Shown here one piece after another: positions 60,380 through 64,000 of a stretch of DNA of 64,000 nt. Both the position numbers and the translations under genes were made by a program. Below the pieces are notes generated by a model. That model had not been told where the DNA came from. It saw nothing but the letters and a program-made list of their open reading frames with translations, and searched no databases. The stretch covers positions 131,501 to 195,500 of the forward strand of contig CANJKZ010000547.1 of NCBI GenBank assembly GCA_947471745.1, given 5' to 3'. Every line of letters begins with the position of its first letter. Position 1 is the first letter of the stretch. Source of the stretch: Closterium sp. Naga37s-1. Its lineage: Eukaryota; Streptophyta; Zygnematophyceae; Desmidiales; Closteriaceae.

Positions 60380-61512
60380 GTTTTTTGGGCCCACCACCTG
60401 CTGCCCTGCTAGCCACCCTCGCGACCCATAGGCCCCGGCCCGTCGCCCCTAGCCCGGCCCCTTGGCCCTGTCGCCCCTAACCGCGGCCCTTTGGCCCCGT
60501 CGCCCCTAGCTCTCGGCCCCTCGGCCCCCGTCGCCCTGTCGCCCCTAGCCGCGACCCGTTGCCCCGTCGCCCCTAGTCGCGGCCCCTCGGCCCCTTGCGA
60601 CCAGCGCCCCTAGCCGCGGCCCCTCGGCCCCTTCGACCCTAGTCGCGGCCCCTCGGCCCCCGTCACCCCGTCGCCCCTAGTCGCGACCCCTCGGCCCCGT
60701 CGACCCTAGTCGCGGCCCCTCGGCCCCCGTCGCCCCGTCGCCCCTAGTCGCGACCCCTCGCCCCGTCGCCCCTAGTCACGGCCCCGTCGCCCCTAGCCTC
60801 GCCCTCGTGGCCCCACGCGACCAGCGCCCCTAGCCGCGGCCCCTCGGCCCCGTCGCCCCTAACCGCGGTCCCTCGGCCCCCATCGCCCCGTCGCCCCTAG
60901 CCGCGACCCCTCGCCCCGGCGCCCCTAGTCGCGGCCCCGTCGCCCCTAGCTTCGGCCCCGTGGCCCCTCGCGACACGACGCCCCTAGCTACGGCCCCCCC
61001 TCCCCTCCCCCCCTCGCGATCCGTCGCCCCTAGCTGTGGCCCCTCGGCCCCGTCGACCCGTCGCCCCTAGCTGTGGCCCCTCAGCCCCGTCGCCCCGTCG
61101 CCCCTAGCTGTGGCCCCTCGGCCCCGTCGCCTCTAGCCGCGGCCCCTCGCGACCTGCCATGTTTGGCCCCTCGGCCCCTAGGCCCCTCGGCAACTCTGCC
61201 CCTCGGCCCCTTGGCCCCTAGGTTACTCGGCCCCTCCGCCCCTTCGACCTCGGCACCTCGGCCCCTTGGCCCCTAGGCCCCAGGTCCCTCGGCCCCTCGG
61301 CCCCCCACTTTGTGTTTGGCCCCTCGGCCCCTCGGCCCCCCTTCGACCTCGGCCCCTAGGCCCCTTCGTGTTTGGCCCCTCGGCCCCTAGACCCCAGGCC
61401 CCTCGGCCCCTTTGACCTCGGCCCCTAGGCCCCTCGGCCCCTTGGCCTCTCTGCCCCTGCTACTGCTGCTGCTGCTACTGCTGCTACTGCTGCTACAGCG
61501 TGCTATGCCACT
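60380..61512 (+). repeat. C-rich repetitive leader of copy F
   Basis: About 1.1 kb of degenerate repeats such as CCCCTCGGCCCCGTCG and CGCCCCTAGCCGCGG, turning into GGCCCCTAGGCCCCTCGG. It ends in a CTG/CTA-rich microsatellite (about 61456-61498) just before the gag ATG. There is no evidence that its open frames are genes. Confidence 0.78.
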
Positions 61513-62620
61513 ATGGATTCGCTTTGAGTTCTCGCGTTCGATCATGGGGGTAGACCGGTTCAGTTTGACACGTGGCTCGACGACCTGCAGCTGTACCTAC
61601 TGAGCGATTCTAAGGACAGTGTTTCACTGTTTGACCTAGCGTCAGGCGCGGCCACTGCCCCTCCCGCCACAGCTGACAGTGCGACTCGCTCATATTGGCT
61701 TACTCGCGACGCTGCTGCCCGCTTAGCCATTCGCAACCACCTGCCGTTAGCCGAATGCGCTCACTTCGGACAGCACAGGACAGCACAGGCACTGTACGAC
61801 GCTGTAGTCACTCGCTACTCCTCCCCTACCACTGCTGCTCTAGGCCGCCTGCTTCTGCCCTACCTGTTCCCCGAGCTGTCCGCATTTGCCACAGTCGAGG
61901 ACCTGGTTTCCCACCTTCGCGCTAGCGACGCTCGCTACCGCGCTGCCGCCCCCGCTGAGTTCCATGACAAGAACCAGCCCCCAATGTTCATCACCCTCTA
62001 CTTCATAGTCACTCGCCTCCCTGACTCTCTTCACTTTGTCAGGGACCACTTTCTCTCTCTTGACCCCACCTCCCTCACTGTTAACCTCCTCGAGCAGCAT
62101 CTCCTCGCCGCTGAGACTAGTGCGGTTGCTGTAGGTGTTGCTCGTGGCACTCCGCGCCCGCCCTTCTTTGAGGGGTGCTCCCCCTCCCCCCTTGCCCCCT
62201 CCTACGCCTCTGCTGCTGCTGCTGACGTCTCTGTTGCTAAGGACGTCGGGGCTGCTTCTGCTAGTGGGAAGCGCCGCAGCAGCAAGGGCAAGGGTGGCAG
62301 GGGTGGTGGAGGTGGCAGCGGAGGTGGTGGAGGTGGCAGCGGGAGTAGTGATGGGGGCAGCAGTGGAGGTGGTGGCAGCGGTGGGACTGGTGGAGGGAGT
62401 GGGGGCTCTGGTGGCGGCGATGGAGGCAGCGGTGGGAGTGGCGGCGGTGGGACTGGTGGCGGTGGGACTGGCGCTCGGCGTGGAGGCCCTGGTGGTGGCC
62501 AGCGTTAGCAGCAGCAGCGTCGGAGTGAGACCCAGTCGCCCCAGCAGCTTCGTGAGTGGTTTTTGCAGCGTGGGGCGTCTGGGGGTAGTGGCATCACCCT
62601 CACTCCTCTCCCTGCACCTG
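61513..62620 (+). pseudogene. Gag region of copy F (fossil)
   Basis: From the ATG at 61513 the translation follows Gag of D and E: TWLDDLQLYLLSDSKDSVS, PPATADSATRSYWLTRDA, HLPLAECAHFGQHRTAQALY, PELSAFATVEDLVSHL, MFITLYFIVTRLPDSL. AVAVGVARGTPRPPFFEG, a Gly/Ser tract (about 62290-62505) and QQLREWFLQRGASGG follow. It is broken in a few places. Protein similarity to D and E is high, roughly 80-90% in the aligned blocks by eye. Confidence 0.82.
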
Positions 62621-64000
62621 TCCCGGTCAAACTGGCTGACCCCTCCGGAGGCCCGGTCGTAGCCCGTTCCTCCACTGTCCTTCCGTGTCCGGCGGTTCCA
62701 TCCGGCTCACTGTCAGGTCTTCACCTCCCCTCGTTCTCTACGAACTTGGTGAGTACCGCTGCCCTTCAGGATGCGATGGTCACCACCACCACTCCTGGAG
62801 GTCAGCGTGTGTCGATCTGCACGTGTACACGGTCGCGTCGTCACCTGGCCACGTTCACTCATCGGCCAGGGTCGAGTCTGTACACACTGGCTACCGAGCC
62901 TCCTCAGGTAGATGCGTCTGCTCAGGTGTCCGCGTTAGGTCAGGTAGCACCCCCTTGCTCGTGTCACCTCCTATCGCACCAGACTCTTCTGTGGCACCAC
63001 CGCCTGTGTCACTACTACCCCTCCCTGCCACGCCTTCGTGGCATGCACTCCCGTCTCCTTGTCTCTGGTCTTCCCAGGTCTCTGCCTCCCCTCCCGCCCT
63101 CGCCTGCCCCGCCCTGCCTTCCTTACATCGAGGGGCGGCAGCGCGCCGCTCCGCACTCCTCCTCGTTTCCCCCGACGACTGCTCCCCTGCAGACTCTCCA
63201 CATGGACGTGTGGGGCCCAGCCCGCGTCAGTGGACAAAGCCGCGAGCGCTACTTTCTGCTGGTAGTTGACGACTACACGCATTAAATCACGGTCTTCCCC
63301 TTGCGCAGCAAGGGTGAGGTCGTTGATGTCTTGATCCCTTGGATCCGCACAGTCCGTCTCCAGCTCCGCGAGCGGTTCGACCAGGACCTTCCTGTCCTGC
63401 GTCTGCACTCTGAAAGAGGTGGTGAGTTCTCCTCCAACCCCTTGCGGGACTTTTGTCGTGGGGAGGGCATTCTCCAGTCGTTCACGCTTCCGAACTCCCC
63501 TCAGCAAAATGGGATTGCTGAGCGCCGCATTGGCTTAGTCATGGAGGTCGCTCATACCTCGATTATCCATGCGGCTGCTCCCCATTTTCTGTGGCCATTT
63601 GCGGTCCGGTACGCTGCGCATCAGCTCAGCCTCTGGCCCCGTGTCTCCTTGCTGGAGACCTCGCCCACACTGCGTTGGACGGGGGAGGTTGGCGATGCGT
63701 CGGTGTTCCGGGTCTGGGGTTCTCGTGCCTTTGTTCGCGATACGTCCACGGACAAGCTCTCTGTCCGTGCTATCCTCTGCGTCTTCCTTGGATTTGTCCC
63801 TGACGCGCCTGGCTGGCAGTTTTACCACCCCACCTCGTGCCGTGTCTTCCCTTCTCAGGACGTCACGTTTGACGAGTCGATTCCCTTTTACCGTCTCTTC
63901 CTCTACCGCTCTGCCCCTCCCCCACCCCCGCCGCTCTTCCTTGCTCCCGGTCCCCCTCCGGTAGACCCCCTCCCGCCCCAGGGTCCTGCTCCCTCAGGTG
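62621..64000 (+). pseudogene. Pol region of copy F: post-protease block and integrase (fossil, partial)
   Basis: The visible order is: a post-protease block (STAALQDAMVTTTTPGGQ); the GAG-pre-integrase HHRLCHYYPSLPRLRGM (about 62990); the integrase core LHMDVWGPARV and FLLVVDDYTH (about 63195-63280); LHSERGGEF (about 63400) and NSPQQNGIAERRIG (about 63495-63530); then the ILCVFLGFVPDAPGWQFYHP block (about 63765-63830), typical of copia just after the integrase core; and a Pro-rich tail running off the end. These motifs fix it as Ty1/copia. It is broken and cut by the window edge. Confidence 0.85.

Larger units (their letters stand above)
60219..64000 (+). mobile_element. Copy F: short-LTR Ty1/copia element, 5' part, runs off the window
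   Basis: LTR (60219-60350), primer-binding site, a 1.1-kb C-rich leader, Gag from 61513, then the GAG-pre-integrase and integrase region, which continues past the window end. It is the only member of this family here that carries integrase sequence, which establishes the family as copia-like. Its 5' edge sits inside copy E's pol. It is broken, with several breaks in the visible part. Confidence 0.85.

Noticed and set aside
1-64000. tRNA, rRNA or other host RNA genes
   Set aside because: I looked for the usual tRNA box motifs and rRNA-like stretches and saw none. The only tRNA-related words are the retrotransposon primer sites.

Overview
This window looks like repeat-rich heterochromatin from a eukaryotic nuclear genome, most likely of the green-plant lineage (an alga or bryophyte-like genome is possible, but the species cannot be fixed from this sequence). 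The reasons are long tandem satellite arrays, several Ty1/copia LTR retrotransposons whose primer sites match the initiator-Met tRNA end (TGGTATCAGAGC), and the absence of any recognisable host gene, operon, tRNA or rRNA.

Layout. (1) A 61-bp satellite fills 1-1895, 8919-32765 and 39234-49391, about 36 kb or 56% of the window and roughly 590 units, always in the same orientation. The unit is itself an old duplication of a ~30-bp sequence. The array carries several layers of higher-order repeats (122 bp, 1220 bp, ~1587 bp, 1650 bp and others). (2) Family A copia sequence, minus strand, lies at 1896-8918: a 3' part of one copy followed by a near-complete second copy, apparently nested. (3) Family B copia, plus strand, at 32766-39233 looks whole: 866-bp LTRs that differ at about three sites, a 5-bp target duplication (TCTAC), a primer site, one long gag-pol frame and a polypurine tract. 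It is clearly a recent insertion into the satellite. (4) From 49392 to the end lie copies C, D, E and F of a different copia family with very short LTRs (~130-140 bp), a GC-rich leader made of short repeats, a Gly/Ser-rich Gag and an unusual zinc-knuckle. (5) These copies sit in and beside a second satellite with a ~173-bp, nucleosome-sized unit (50871-57570), which also holds a 138-bp solo-LTR-like insertion with its own 5-bp duplication.

How the parts relate. No host pathway is encoded here; the content is a record of satellite amplification and retrotransposon insertion. The B copy, the D copy and the 138-bp insertion each have clean 5-bp duplications that preserve the satellite phase, so the arrays are older than those insertions. 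In two places an LTR's outer edge abuts the interior of pol of its own family (family A at 3578/3579; E/F at 60218/60219), which points to self-nesting. Copy D has a downstream LTR that looks recombinant between the type at the start of F and D's own type.

The most notable observations are the shared gag-protease/LTR junction and mismatched LTR ends in D and E, a hairpin next to the primer site in all four short-LTR copies, the internal-dimer origin and CpG-linked variation of the 61-bp satellite, and array-edge junctions that fall at its GTCGAC palindrome. The many long open frames across the satellite are by-products of the 61-bp period and are not annotated as genes.
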